DNA from: Corticium candelabrum
Lineage: Eukaryota > Porifera > Homoscleromorpha > Homosclerophorida > Plakinidae
Direction: 5' to 3'
Length of the DNA stretch: 64,000 nucleotides
Assembly: GCF_963422355.1 (NCBI RefSeq)
Contig: NC_085095.1
Coordinates: 5,578,827 to 5,642,826 of the forward strand
Numbering within the stretch: position 1 is the stretch's first letter; each line of letters opens with the position of its first letter. Positions 19,301 to 30,500 of this stretch are shown piece after piece. The position numbers and the translations under genes were made by a program. The notes under the pieces are model-generated. The model was not told where the DNA came from and searched no databases. It saw only the letters and a program-made list of their open reading frames with translations.

Positions 19301-20411
19301 AATACATACAACGAAATACAGGAAGACAGCTAACTACATATCACACTATACATCCAATGGTGATGTGGTGGTACATCATGCAGATGAGGCCACGAGATGG
19401 TGACCCTTGCTTGCCGCTTGTTGTGGCTATTGCCTGTCTAGCAAGGAGGTTATACATGAGAGTGAGGTCGTGAAGCTATCGATGAAGCAGGAGGGTCATG
19501 ATGCGGGTCATGATGCGGGTCACATTCGTTGCACTGACACAGCAATTCTTCATCACTATACAGTAGCTGGAGACCAGTAAGCTAGGGAAATGTGATAGCC
19601 ACGAACGCAGCTGTCAATCGCAAACTCCTCCATGACGTGGTCACTTATTTAGTAGGTGGGCTGGGAATATCGTACATATATCAATTGTTATCTAACAATG
19701 TGATGTCCAACTGCCAAATAGATCCGCCAGTATGTGTTTCCATCAATTTCTTAGCTAACCACCAAATATATTCCTGCCCATGTTTCATCTTATACAGTAG
19801 CCACTGTAATAACTCTGTCTGATAATTGGTTCCTGAACTCCAAAATTATGGCCACACCTTTGCGTATTCCTTTTCAGTGGTCTTTATCTATGGTTGAATA
19901 GAAGTAAGGTTTTCTCTACCAATGTATTACGCATTGTACACTAAACCAGCCAATTTAATGAAAATGGTTTTATCAACAATGCTCATTCTTACAGTATACT
20001 TGTCTAACACACTCACCATCAAACGAAAGCATTATTGAAATGACTGATGTATAAACCTCTTTGTTTTGTTGATGGTAGGTTATGTGCATCACTACAACCA
20101 ACTAATTATAGTATCTTGCCAAGGGTGGAAACCTATTCTTTGCTAAACTAACAGGAATGGTATTTATAGATCAGGTAGTAAGTAAGGTAGTAAGTATGGT
20201 AGTATTTAGCTGGAAAAACAAATTTCAAAACTGATTAATATGTTAGGTGCACGATTGTATTAGCTTCTCAGAGAGGGTGGTTTAATACATAGGTGGTATT
20301 TTCTCAGAGATATGTGATCCTAGAACGGGATTACAAAATGAAATTGGTTTAGGGTCGTACTGTTTCTATCTTTATAGAATGAGAAAATTGTTTGTCTATG
20401 TAGACTGAGTT

Positions 20412-20482
<71 letters not shown>

Positions 20483-21182
20483 AGGGAGATGGTGACTATC
20501 TGTCAAATGATCACCAACAAAGCAAGTGCCTAACGATGTATATAATATTGTTGTCCCTTTAGGGCTTCTCACGTACCAGTTGGTGACGATCAACTCCAAC
20601 ACTTAGAATTAGCTCGTCACATTGCAAGAACTTTCAACGGTATGTACAACACAAACATCTTCCCTGAACCAGAACCCATACTTGGTAAGATGATAAACTG
20701 CTAACCTTATTCTATGATATTAAAGCTTATAAACAGGTGATGTCACACGTGTTATGAGTTTTCGAGATCCCATACGAAAGATGAGCAAATCAGATCAATC
20801 AGCAAACTCTCGAATCAATTTGACTGACACTGATGACCTCATCTCCAAGAAAATCAGGCTTGCTGTGACAGATACAATCAGCTCAGTGACCTTTGATTTA
20901 GACAAACGACCAGGCGTATCTAATCTAGTACTGATGTATGCAGCATTGACCCATCAAACACCTAATGACGTTATTCAACAGATGATGGGTAAGGATACCA
21001 GTCAACTAAAGGCTGAACTTATTGAGTGTACTGTATCAACTCTAAGACCAATTCGTAAAAAGATAACTGAACTTCAAAGAGAGGAAGCATTTATTGTTCA
21101 GAAAATCAATGAGGGATGTCGTAAGGCTACAGACTTGGCTAGCCAACATTTTTGTGATATAAAGTCTTTGATCGGGATATAA
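16396..21182 (+). CDS. WARS2: Tryptophanyl-tRNA synthetase, mitochondrial type
   Basis: WARS2 charges tRNA-Trp in mitochondria. The class I signature HLGN (HIGH-like) is in exon 1, [20 protein letters not shown], after an N-terminal extension of about 30 residues rich in Ala/Ser/Arg that suits a targeting peptide. Start ATG 16396 is the first in-frame ATG. Later exons encode [20 protein letters not shown] (about 16645), [18 protein letters not shown] (17430), [20 protein letters not shown] with LLYR (17580-17660), [20 protein letters not shown] (20573-20636), [10 protein letters not shown], and a last exon with the KMSKS motif in RKMSKSD. It ends at 21180-21182 with a helical anticodon-binding part. 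This is the bacterial-type enzyme layout, not the cytosolic one. One 2.9-kb intron (17661-20560) holds the SINE-like array and a TG microsatellite. Confidence 0.95.
16975..17074. repeat. Hairpin-forming inverted repeat with TGACGTCA in both arms
   Basis: The left arm (16975-17012, CATAGCAGCAATGATGACGT then CATCCAGTCTTTCCAACC) and the right arm (17040-17074) are inverted copies of about 35 bp around a 27-bp loop. They differ by a GAT insertion and two substitutions. It looks like a very small foldback element and lies in a WARS2 intron. Confidence 0.75.
17975..19195. mobile_element. Array of tRNA-derived SINE-like units, one inverted
   Basis: Units of about 300-420 bp share the blocks ATGGAGGGGCATAGCGACA, TTTCTCTAGCTTTATCCATG, GATATCCACTAGGCATGCTG and GGACTACACAGAAACATGTA. 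Unit 1 (about 17975-18395) is inverted. Unit 2 (about 18395-18705), unit 3 (about 18706-19115) and a partial unit 4 (to about 19195) are on the plus strand. Units 1 and 3 contain a tRNA-like head with an A box (TGGCTTAGTTGTTAGC at 18801-18816; inverted at 18363-18378) and a B box (GGTTCAAAACCC at 18845-18856; inverted at 18323-18335). Unit 2 lacks exactly this head. A and B boxes are RNA polymerase III promoter parts, so a tRNA-derived SINE is the best reading. It lies in the long WARS2 intron. Confidence 0.75.
20412..20481. repeat. (TG)n microsatellite in a WARS2 intron
   Basis: A TG run of about 70 bp, roughly 80 bp upstream of the VPVGDDQ exon. Confidence 0.97.
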
Positions 21183-21284
21183 AAATGTAACATTGTGAAT
21201 CTGTATGTGTTGTATGCTTTTTTGTATTAACAATGATGGTTAGTTTATTGTATCTACCTATTTGCTATGAGTTCAGATGCAGAT

Positions 21285-21410
21285 ATCGCTAAGGACTGAA
21301 AAGACCATCAAGCATTGAATATACATAGTGACCCCTATTATTGGTTTTCAAAGAGTAACCACTTTCTTCTTGGAAATCAGCAGTCAATTTCTTATACAGT
21401 GGAAAATGAG
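21285..21410 (+). repeat. Dispersed duplicate, copy 1 (partner at 24085-24210)
   Basis: Both copies contain GATGCAGATATCGCT, then AGGACTGA, GAGACCATCAAG or AAGACCATCAAG, a middle part with TTTTCAAA or CTTCAAAA, and an AATTAGCAGTTTGTTTC-like end. They are clearly related but diverged. No coding frame is conserved. The family is unknown. Confidence 0.7.
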
Positions 21411-21491
21411 AACAGTAACTGTTATGCTCAAGACCTATACTGCGGGTGAACGTTTGTGTGAGTCTGTGTGCATGGGCAACAGAGGCATAAG

Positions 21492-21607
<116 letters not shown>

Positions 21608-21808
21608 AATACATATATTTCCATTACAGTGAAATTTCCATCAGGCTCTAAAAGCAAACCTAAAGTCCACTACATAATAATTACTACATAATACATTAGC
21701 CCCATATGGGGGATAAACCTTAAAAGAAGCTACTTAAGTTAACTACAAGTTGTACAAAGTCAGTGTTTCCACTAAGGGTCTTAGGTCCAGAATCGATCAT
21801 CATGAGTT

Positions 21809-21809
21809 T

Positions 21810-21858
<49 letters not shown>
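21809..21858. repeat. (CTGT)n microsatellite
   Basis: About 12 perfect CTGT units, close to the CTGT array at 21527-21606. Confidence 0.95.
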
Positions 21859-22075
21859 TAATGGTAGTATATTTTCATAAATCACAGCTATGAAACGCAA
21901 ACTACAGATCGCTAATAGTGTTCTCAAAGTCAAATACATTTTCTAAACATATTTCCAAGGTCCAAAGGACCTGGAAGACTATATTCGACAATCTAACATG
22001 CAGGTTCCTCTACTTTTTGGTATATAACCCTTGCATTGCAAGCGTTCTCTCCAGTAAGTCTTGAACTGAGAACTA

Positions 22076-22365
22076 TTGTTCTTGCGGGCTCGTCTGTTGA
22101 CCTTATTGACAACTGATGTAAATATTTTTCTACTGGTTGACCTCAATGTCCAAAATGCTCAAAAACAAGTGGAACCAATCTTACAGTCTTTTTACCGGAA
22201 AGACGTTCCATACTGTATTTCTCAGATTTTGTTTGCTCTTCGTGACACAGCAAAACCGTCTGTTGATGCTGATGAGAATATTACTTCACTGCTCCAGGGG
22301 TGCGCTAAAGAAATATCTAAATCCGTGCTTGTCCTGCTCCAATATCGTATAGTATACTGTTATGT
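22076..22365 (+). other. Unassigned open frame, possible orphan exon
   Basis: A frame free of stops runs across 22076-22543; its left part reads like ordinary protein, for example QNAQKQVEPILQSFYRKDVP and QILFALRDTAKPSVDADENI. The right part is CTGT/TATG microsatellite translation and should be ignored. I do not recognise a family, and no neighbouring exon joins it convincingly. It could be an exon remnant of a lost gene or chance. Confidence 0.2.
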
Positions 22366-22762
22366 CTGGATGGTTATCAGATGTCGTATACTGATGGTGA
22401 GGTTCTCGTTTGTGATAAGTGTCTGTCTGTCTGTCTGTTTGTCAATCTGTTTGTCTGTATGTATGTATGAATGTATGTATGTATGTATGTATGTCACTGC
22501 TGTATCTACTCTTTTAACGACAAAAGGGGTTCTACTAGGGTAAGAAGTGATGTCTTCGATCCGTGGATTTGCAAGAGAGATTTATTCTTAAGTCATGAAT
22601 GATTTCTGGGTGCGTATGCACAGTAGAAGTATACACTAAACTGCCTGTGTGTTTGTCTACTGAACTTCAAACCCAATAAAGTCACGCCCAGTTGCATTGC
22701 ACACCTGAGGCATCCGCCCCTCATGCTTTCATTGTTATAATTATCTGTTGGATCTATGACCA

Positions 22763-22851
22763 ATGATGCCAAACAATTACTTATTTAGGCAGTACTTACA
22801 CTGGCAATGGTTGTGATAAACTAATCATTGGTTGTCATGGCACTGCTTATA
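22763..22851 (+). pseudogene. Decayed copy of the receptor kinase nucleotide-loop exon
   Basis: The segment shares GATGATGCCAAACA, GGCAGT, ACACTGGCAA, GATAAACTA and GGTTGTNATGGCACTGCTTA, in the same order, with the receptor exon at 30984-31086. It has substitutions, an insertion after CAAACA and a shorter middle part. The frame is lost. This points to an old partial duplication of the receptor gene about 8 kb upstream of the living copy. Confidence 0.75.
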
Positions 22852-24084
22852 TAATTATTACGTAAATTTATTAATTAGACATATCGTTTCTCGTCAAGAA
22901 TCTAGATTTTGTACGTATGGTGGTTTGTTGTATTGTAGTATGAATAATTATTACAGTATTATATTACAGTAAAATCCTGGAATTATGACTGTTGCTTCTG
23001 TTGTTGTTGTTGTGGTTGTTGTTAAGTTGATGTGCAGATGTGTTTTCATGACATGATGTTTCGAAAATGTTATCAAAGTATCAGTATTGGTGCAGATCAG
23101 TTCAGTTGGATTGTGCTTTTGTGCCCATGCAGGCTAGCCACTCTATTCTAGATTGGCTTGGATGTGATTGCAATAGAGAGAACACCACAAAATAGAATTT
23201 AATTAAGTGTGGCAAACTATTGCAACTCACATGCAGTTTGTATGATGGAAATTTACTTACTGTCTTCTCATGTTAATTAATTGTCCAAGTCTGACGCAAA
23301 TAGAGCAGAGTAGCATTGCATGGGTACAGTAACAATATGACTTAGATGGTAAGGCGTTCTATATGGTTCAAACTTAATTACGTTAATTAATTAAGTCAAT
23401 CAAGAAATCTATGGCAATGAATAACAACACTGAGTTTCCATATTTCCAGTACCAGCTGGACGCTGATGCTAACAACAGTTGCTTTCTAGTGTATATTATG
23501 ATCAAATAAATGTTTAGCTTTTCGAAGTAGATACACTGTGTCATCAATAGCCTAGGTACAGTGTACTTGTACTTGTATGTCTATAGCTTCTATTGGAGAA
23601 TACAACCAAGCTGTAAGGCTCCAACAGATCGAAGAGACAGAAAACATCATAATTGTTTAGAGAGAAGAATTTCTAGTACTTGATGTCCTCCACTCTATAA
23701 AACATTTACAATTATAATGACAATTAAGCAATGATGTCCAAACAACCGAAACAAGAAGACACTTTCCAATCACCTAATTAAGTTTTGTATGGCCGATTGA
23801 GTCAAACACTAACCGTATTTACTGATAAATACTTTTGTGACCAAAAACGAAACTACTAATTATAGATTCTAGTAGTAAACTAAAACCATCACGTTTAGAA
23901 CTAATTTATAGATTAAAATCTATACCAAGATGTGATTGAGAGCACAGCACCTGCAAGTTTGTGTTTCAGGTCAATGTTTTTCAAACCTGCATGTTGTGCA
24001 CTCAAATTATGTGCTAGTACTCATAGACAAGTTAGTGTACGTGTTGTATGTGTGCATGTCTACACTGTACCTGCAATTTGTGCT

Positions 24085-24210
24085 GATGCAGATATCGCTG
24101 AGGACTGATCATGAAGAGACCATCAAGTAATGAATTTAGTGAACCTATATAATATTGATCTTCAAAACGTAAGCTTGCTTGAAAAATTAGCAGTTTGTTT
24201 CTTGTAACTA
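24085..24210 (+). repeat. Dispersed duplicate, copy 2 (partner at 21285-21410)
   Basis: Diverged copy of the segment described at 21285; GATGCAGATATCGCTGAGGA is the most conserved part. Confidence 0.7.
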
Positions 24211-25020
24211 GTACTCTAAAGGGTTTTCTTACACAACATAAACTTTATGCATTCAAATAACAACAACACTACTTAACATGTTTATTGCCTTATACATGTA
24301 TTGCCATACATGGACATGTGTGGTAATATTTTATGCACAACAATACAGTCAGTGCAGTCTTGACTAGACTTTGGATTGTCATATTATCTAAAGATAGATT
24401 TGCTTGTTATTGCGTTACTGTAGCAGTGTCACGTAGAACTCAATTAATCGAGTGACCCTTGTTTTTGGTCACATAAAAATACGGAAAAACCTTGGGTCTA
24501 TCCACGTCACTCTGTCGTTGATTATTCATTTAATTAATTATGATTAATTAATTACTTAATAAATTAGATTTTACTTATATGATGTGTGTGTGGGCAAAAG
24601 CTAGCACATTTAAATTAAATCTTAAACACGCCTGATAATTTTCAAAAACAAATAAAAACATTTTCTTTTCTGAGTGTTCCCGTATGAAACTTAGAGGCTG
24701 AAAGTGTTATACGGGAACCGGGCACTACCATGCTCACGTAAGTCTGGGGACGAGGCTACAGTAGATGTCTACAATAGTGACATAAAAATACAAAAGATGA
24801 AGCAACGTATTACTGTACAGCTTTTCTAACCCTAATAAATTAGACAGCACATTATTAATTAATTAACATGAACTGGTAAGGCTAAAAATAGCTTTTTGCC
24901 ACCACCTTCCACGCCCAGAAACCACGATTACAATCTACCCGGATCATCGTAATTTGTGTGTTCTGACCTCAGTTGTTGTATAGTTGCACTTCAGTCTTCT
25001 TCGCACGGGACAGGTCACTC

Positions 25021-26098
25021 ATGGGGTCGACAGTAATGCTTCTAACATCATTATGGACAAGCATCACGCTACTGTTGCTTCAGACGTCGATCGTTCACAC
25101 AGCAGGTCAGAAACAGGAATCCTGTGAAGGGTTTTCGATATATTCAATGCGCGAAAACGACAATCTAGAGACAGCGCACGAACTACACGCGGACAGCTGG
25201 CAGACATTGTAATATGCATGGTAGACGGTGTCTTGTCACACTCTTTCCGTCAATCGACAAATCTAAAATGACGTCTTCGCTCTGTCATTTCTGTGTGCTT
25301 TCTAGCCGTGCCGGTAGTGTGTCAAGGGACAAACTACGGTCTTTTGACTGATCTCCACGGGTTGACTCCCGACGAGCGGATTACGCGTCTACAGACGCGC
25401 TACTCTGGTTGTGAACTGGTCGTTGGCAACGTCGAGATTGTTGGCTTATCGAGCAACGCCGACCTGAGATTTTTTAAGGACGTTTCTGAAATAACAGGAT
25501 ACTTGCTAGTTTATGAAACGCAGTTGGTGACCGTCTCTCTGCCGAGTTTGATGTTGATTAGAGGCATGCAGCGGTTTAGAGACTTGGAGACTCTGAAGGA
25601 TGCTGGTCTTGCCGTTTTGAACAATTCACAACTGCTGGAGCTTCATATGCCGCAGTTCACGGAAATATCGTGGGGTGTAGTGCTGTTTAGGAACAATCCT
25701 AGTATCTGTTATATTGACACGATCAGATGGGATGACATTTTGGAGTCTTCTCTTAATGAAAGCCTAGGATTCAACGTCACAGCTGTTGGATGTGAGCTTT
25801 CTGTTTTATAGAAAGAATGAAATGAAACTTATATAAATATATTGCTAAAAATTCTTGACTAATTTTTTTGTGCACTAAATACTGATTAGCAGATTTTCTT
25901 GCAGTTGCTGTGGTCATACTTAAATGTATTGATCTCATGTGTCTGTTTGTCATAAATTGTTATTACTAAACAATAAAATGTTTAGAAAAATGTTTGAACT
26001 CAGAGGGTTCCTACTACAATAAAGATCGAGCAAAGAAACACTAATTAATTAATTAAAGAATAATTGGAATTGCTAGCAGTGTCACTACAGTGCTGTCT

Positions 26099-26187
<89 letters not shown>

Positions 26188-27512
26188 CTGTTTGTCCTTC
26201 TATTTCCTTCTATTTATCTGTCTGTTTGTTTGTCTGTCTTTCTGTCTGTCTGTTTCTCTGTTTGTCTGTTTGTTTATCACTGCATTAAATAGGCTTGCAG
26301 TGATCATGTTCCATTAGGTGATGCATGCAATATAAGCTGTAATGGACGCTGCTGGGGACGTGATTCTGAGTCGTGTCAAAAGCCATGTAAGACTGTAATA
26401 TTGTTGTATGGTATGTCTTAAATAGTATTTGTGGTGTGTTTATGACGTAGTGTCAAAGGTTGTCTGCCCAAAGTGTACACACCTAAAAAAATCAAGTGGA
26501 CGGACTCGGTCGATTCGGTGTTTTAATCAATCAGAAGATGACTGCTGTAATACAGAGTGTACTGCGGGTTGCTTGTTAAATAAGAGTCCAAGAGCATGTC
26601 AGGTAAACTGACTTGCAAACTGCACTCAGACTGTATGAGTTATATTATTATGTCTTTGTTAGTTTTGTCAGAATTTTGTTGATGTAACTGATGTCAGCCC
26701 TCACGGAATTTGCCGAGAAACAGATTGCCAAGCTGGGACAGTTGAATTGTCACAATTTTCGTTATGCAATTCAAGCTGCAATAGTGTGTACCTTTTTTTA
26801 GAGACGCTACAATCAAACCGTTTTAGTCGCTGTACTTTGTGTAGGTCCTTTGATACGATCATCAACTGTTGGTGGTGGAATTGATATCTGTAGTGTGTCT
26901 TGTCCTTGTGACAAAGTGGGGAGCGACTGCAATTTTCGTGAATATGACGAGGTGAAAGGAGAGTGTGTGGCAGTGTCTCCTCCTGTGAGAGGTAAGTTTG
27001 TTGATTGGTAATAGTTGTGTTTTGTTGTTATTACTTGTTCTTCTGTTTGGTAGTGTGTCCAGGTGTTGAGACTGATGGACCTATTTTACACAAAGGCAAC
27101 ATTGATAGATTTGTTGACTGTGCAGTTGTACAGGGCAGCATTTACATCGATGAGATTTCGTTGACAGGGTAAGAGCATTGTTGTAATGTTATGTGTTTGT
27201 TAGTTACGTATTGGCATCTTTGTTTGTTTGTCTATCTGTTCTAGTGTGTTGCTGTCTACTGTTGTTTTGAGTGTTTGTACATGTCATTGTGTGTGTGTGT
27301 GTGTGCATGTGTCTGTCTGTCTGTTTATGTGTCTGTCTGTCTGTCTGTTTGTCCGTCTGTTTGTCTGTCTGTGTCTGTCTGTCAATACATATATTTTCAA
27401 ACATAGAACTATTATACACCATCTAAGCAAAGCAACTAAATACTACCCAAGCCAATAGGGCTTGCTTCTACCTACTGTCTGTCTGTTTGTCTGTTTGTCT
27501 GTCTGTCTGTCA

Positions 27513-27556
<44 letters not shown>

Positions 27557-30500
27557 ATCTGTTGTTCTTCGTTTGTGTGTTTGTCATTATTTCTTTTTGT
27601 CTGTCTGCCTGCCTGGTCATTTGTCTGTCTGTCTGTCTGTCGGTCGGTCGGTCTGCTGTCTGTTGTTGCATCTGACTGTTTGTCTGTTTGTCAGCCTGCT
27701 TGCATGTCTATTGTCATTTTGTTGTACACGTTTTGATCACCAATATTGTTCTTAGCGATTTGTCTACTGGGATTATGCCATTGAGTGTAGCTGATCTGAT
27801 GAAACTCTCTACTATTACTGAGATTGAAGGCTACTTAGCTATAACCAGCATTACACACTCAAATTTTAGTAGCCTTTCGTTTCTTCCAAATCTTCGAGCA
27901 ATACGAGGACGATTTAGTCTATTTGCTGGCAGATATGCTGTCTACATTGTTGGCAATTCTCACTTACGTTTTTTTCGGACGACTAACTTGGAGCGAGTTG
28001 ATAGAGGTGACATCAGGATTACAGACAATGAAGAGTTGTGTTACGTAGACTCAGTCAACTGGACTTTGATTGCTCAAGAACCACTGACGTCTGATCCGAG
28101 TGGCATTGAAGTAAAAAACAACCAAAACAGGACTATTTGTGGTATGGTGTTGAGTGGCATGGATGGTTGCGTTTATGCATCTGCGTGCATGTACATGCGT
28201 TTGTGTGCATGGTTGTATGCGTGTCAAATTTTGTATATTTGTGTTGTGTTGTTAGTACAACGAGGCGACGTTTGTGATGTTGAGTGCAATGGATGTTGGT
28301 TTACGGGGCCTGAAAACTGTGCAAGTTGTAACAACCACGAGTTCCAGGGAATCTGTGTTGCAGAGTGCAACTTGCAGTCGTAAGTTCTTTAACCGTATAC
28401 ATATTGGCATACAGATTGGACACAGAATGAACTAAATAATTAGCTTTGAGTTGCATATTTTAAGACCAATAACAGTGTATTTTGTGAAAATGATGACTAG
28501 ATGATTGTTCTATTTGGCAATAATTAGTTATGACGGCTGACAGAGTAGCACACGAACATTCAAACAGACAGAGAGGAAGGCAGACAGATATGAACATAAG
28601 CAGGCACACATTCTTAGGCAAACAAATAAAGAAGTTGAGTGTATCGATCAATTGTTAACTGATGTTTCTCTGACAGAGATGGAACTTGTGGAGCATGTCT
28701 TGATGTTTGTACTCGATTTTGCAATGGCCCTGTACGACCCTAAATTATTTAATCTTTATGAAGTCAGCGACGTCTATACGTTGTTGATGTTTAGACGGGA
28801 TTCGATTGCAGAAGTGACGGTCCACATGGCTCGGAATGCAAGTATCTAATTGAAGGGCAACAGTGTGTTCAGACATGCTCAGTTGGAACATATGAATTTG
28901 CTTCAAATCACAGCTGCTTACCATGTCCAAGCGTATGCCACATCGATCCAAACCCAGCAGCTGGATCTCCCATTGGTTGCTCTGGTCCCTATCCATTTCA
29001 GAGGTCCGGAGGATGTGAGCGATGTGAGAAGATTGGAAACGTTGCAACAGTAAGTTTATGCCTGAGAGTGACATTCTGTGACTAAATTCTGTGATATTAA
29101 TGGTACAGAAAGAGTGCATACACGAAGACGATGTGTGTTCAAATGGAACTTACGATGGAACTGAGCCGTTTCGCTCTGGTGGTTCTGTCCCAGTAAGTGT
29201 CTATTGTGGTTACTGTTTGGTAGTTTGCCTAACTGTCATGTTTGCCACTTGGTTTCTGTAGGCTTGTGTGCCGTGTACAACCCTTTGTTCATTATGTACA
29301 GGTGCAGGTCTATCAGATAGTACATGTCAGTTGTGCACGAGACGTTTCCAAGAGGGCGAGTGTGTTGACAAATGCAGTAGCACACATTATGATGACCCAG
29401 ATGGGTACTTGTGCCAACGGTGTCATCCTGAGTGCCTGGGCTGTAGCGGACCACTGGCAACTGATTGTGGAAGGTGTAAGAACAGACAGATTAGATTGAT
29501 AAAAACAGTTACGGTCTCTTCAACAACAGGAGTAGGAACGACCCGGCAACCAGCGACACTTACCAAAAGTACAACAGCTGTTCTATCTAATTCATCACTC
29601 TCATTGCAAGTCAATGTGACAGAAGCGAATGCCACGAGTTGTGTGGGAGTGAATTGCTCAATGGTGGCTACGACTGCTCCATCGTCTTTATCTCAAGTCA
29701 ATGTGACAGAAGCAAATGCCACGAGTTGTGTGGGAGTGAATTGTTCAATGGTGGCTACGACTGCTCCATCGCCTTTATCTCAAGTCAATGTGACTGACGT
29801 GAATGACACAAGGTGTATTGGAATGAATTGCTCAACGATGTTTCCAATGCTAACAACGGGTACAAATTCGATGCTGAAAACACAAGCACCTCCCAAGTCA
29901 AAGACAATTACTCTTAGAAACTGCATTCCAACGTGTCCTTCTAGTCATAACATATTGGATATGGAAGGATATTGTGTGTCCAGCTGTTCTCCTGGCACAT
30001 TTAACGACAATAATGAATGTAGACATTGCAGTCCATTTTGTGATGAGTCACTGGGATGTATGAACGACCAACCAGATAGTTGTGATGCATGCAAATATTT
30101 CACACTGATTTATCTTGATGGCATAACTGACTGTGTTGATAAATGTCCTGATCGGTTTAATGTCATGATTGTTAATCAGTCTTGTGTCGAATTCAATGCA
30201 ACTGTACCGCCAACTAATGATACAAGCACACCAGAACCACCCAAGGAGGAGAAAGCGTGAGACAAATAGCAAATTTAAATTAAAAATATTTTAATCGATT
30301 TTTTGTTTTTATTAGCTCTATTATTGGTCAAGCAGTTGGAGGCGCTGTCGGTGGTCTTGTGTTTATAGCTTTATTGCTGATTGGTATTTACCTGCTGCAT
30401 TCACATATGACCACACCCAAAGGTGGTGTCATGGTGAGTTGAATTTTTTTGTTGTAATTTAATGTTAAATTGTGCTTTGATCAGTCTATATTCATTATGC

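Noticed and set aside
27462-27755. Cys-Leu-Ser-Val-rich frames at CTGT tracts (also 21.5, 31.1, 32.3 and 59.3 kb)
   Set aside because: Tetranucleotide repeat read-through; real exons on either side join without it.
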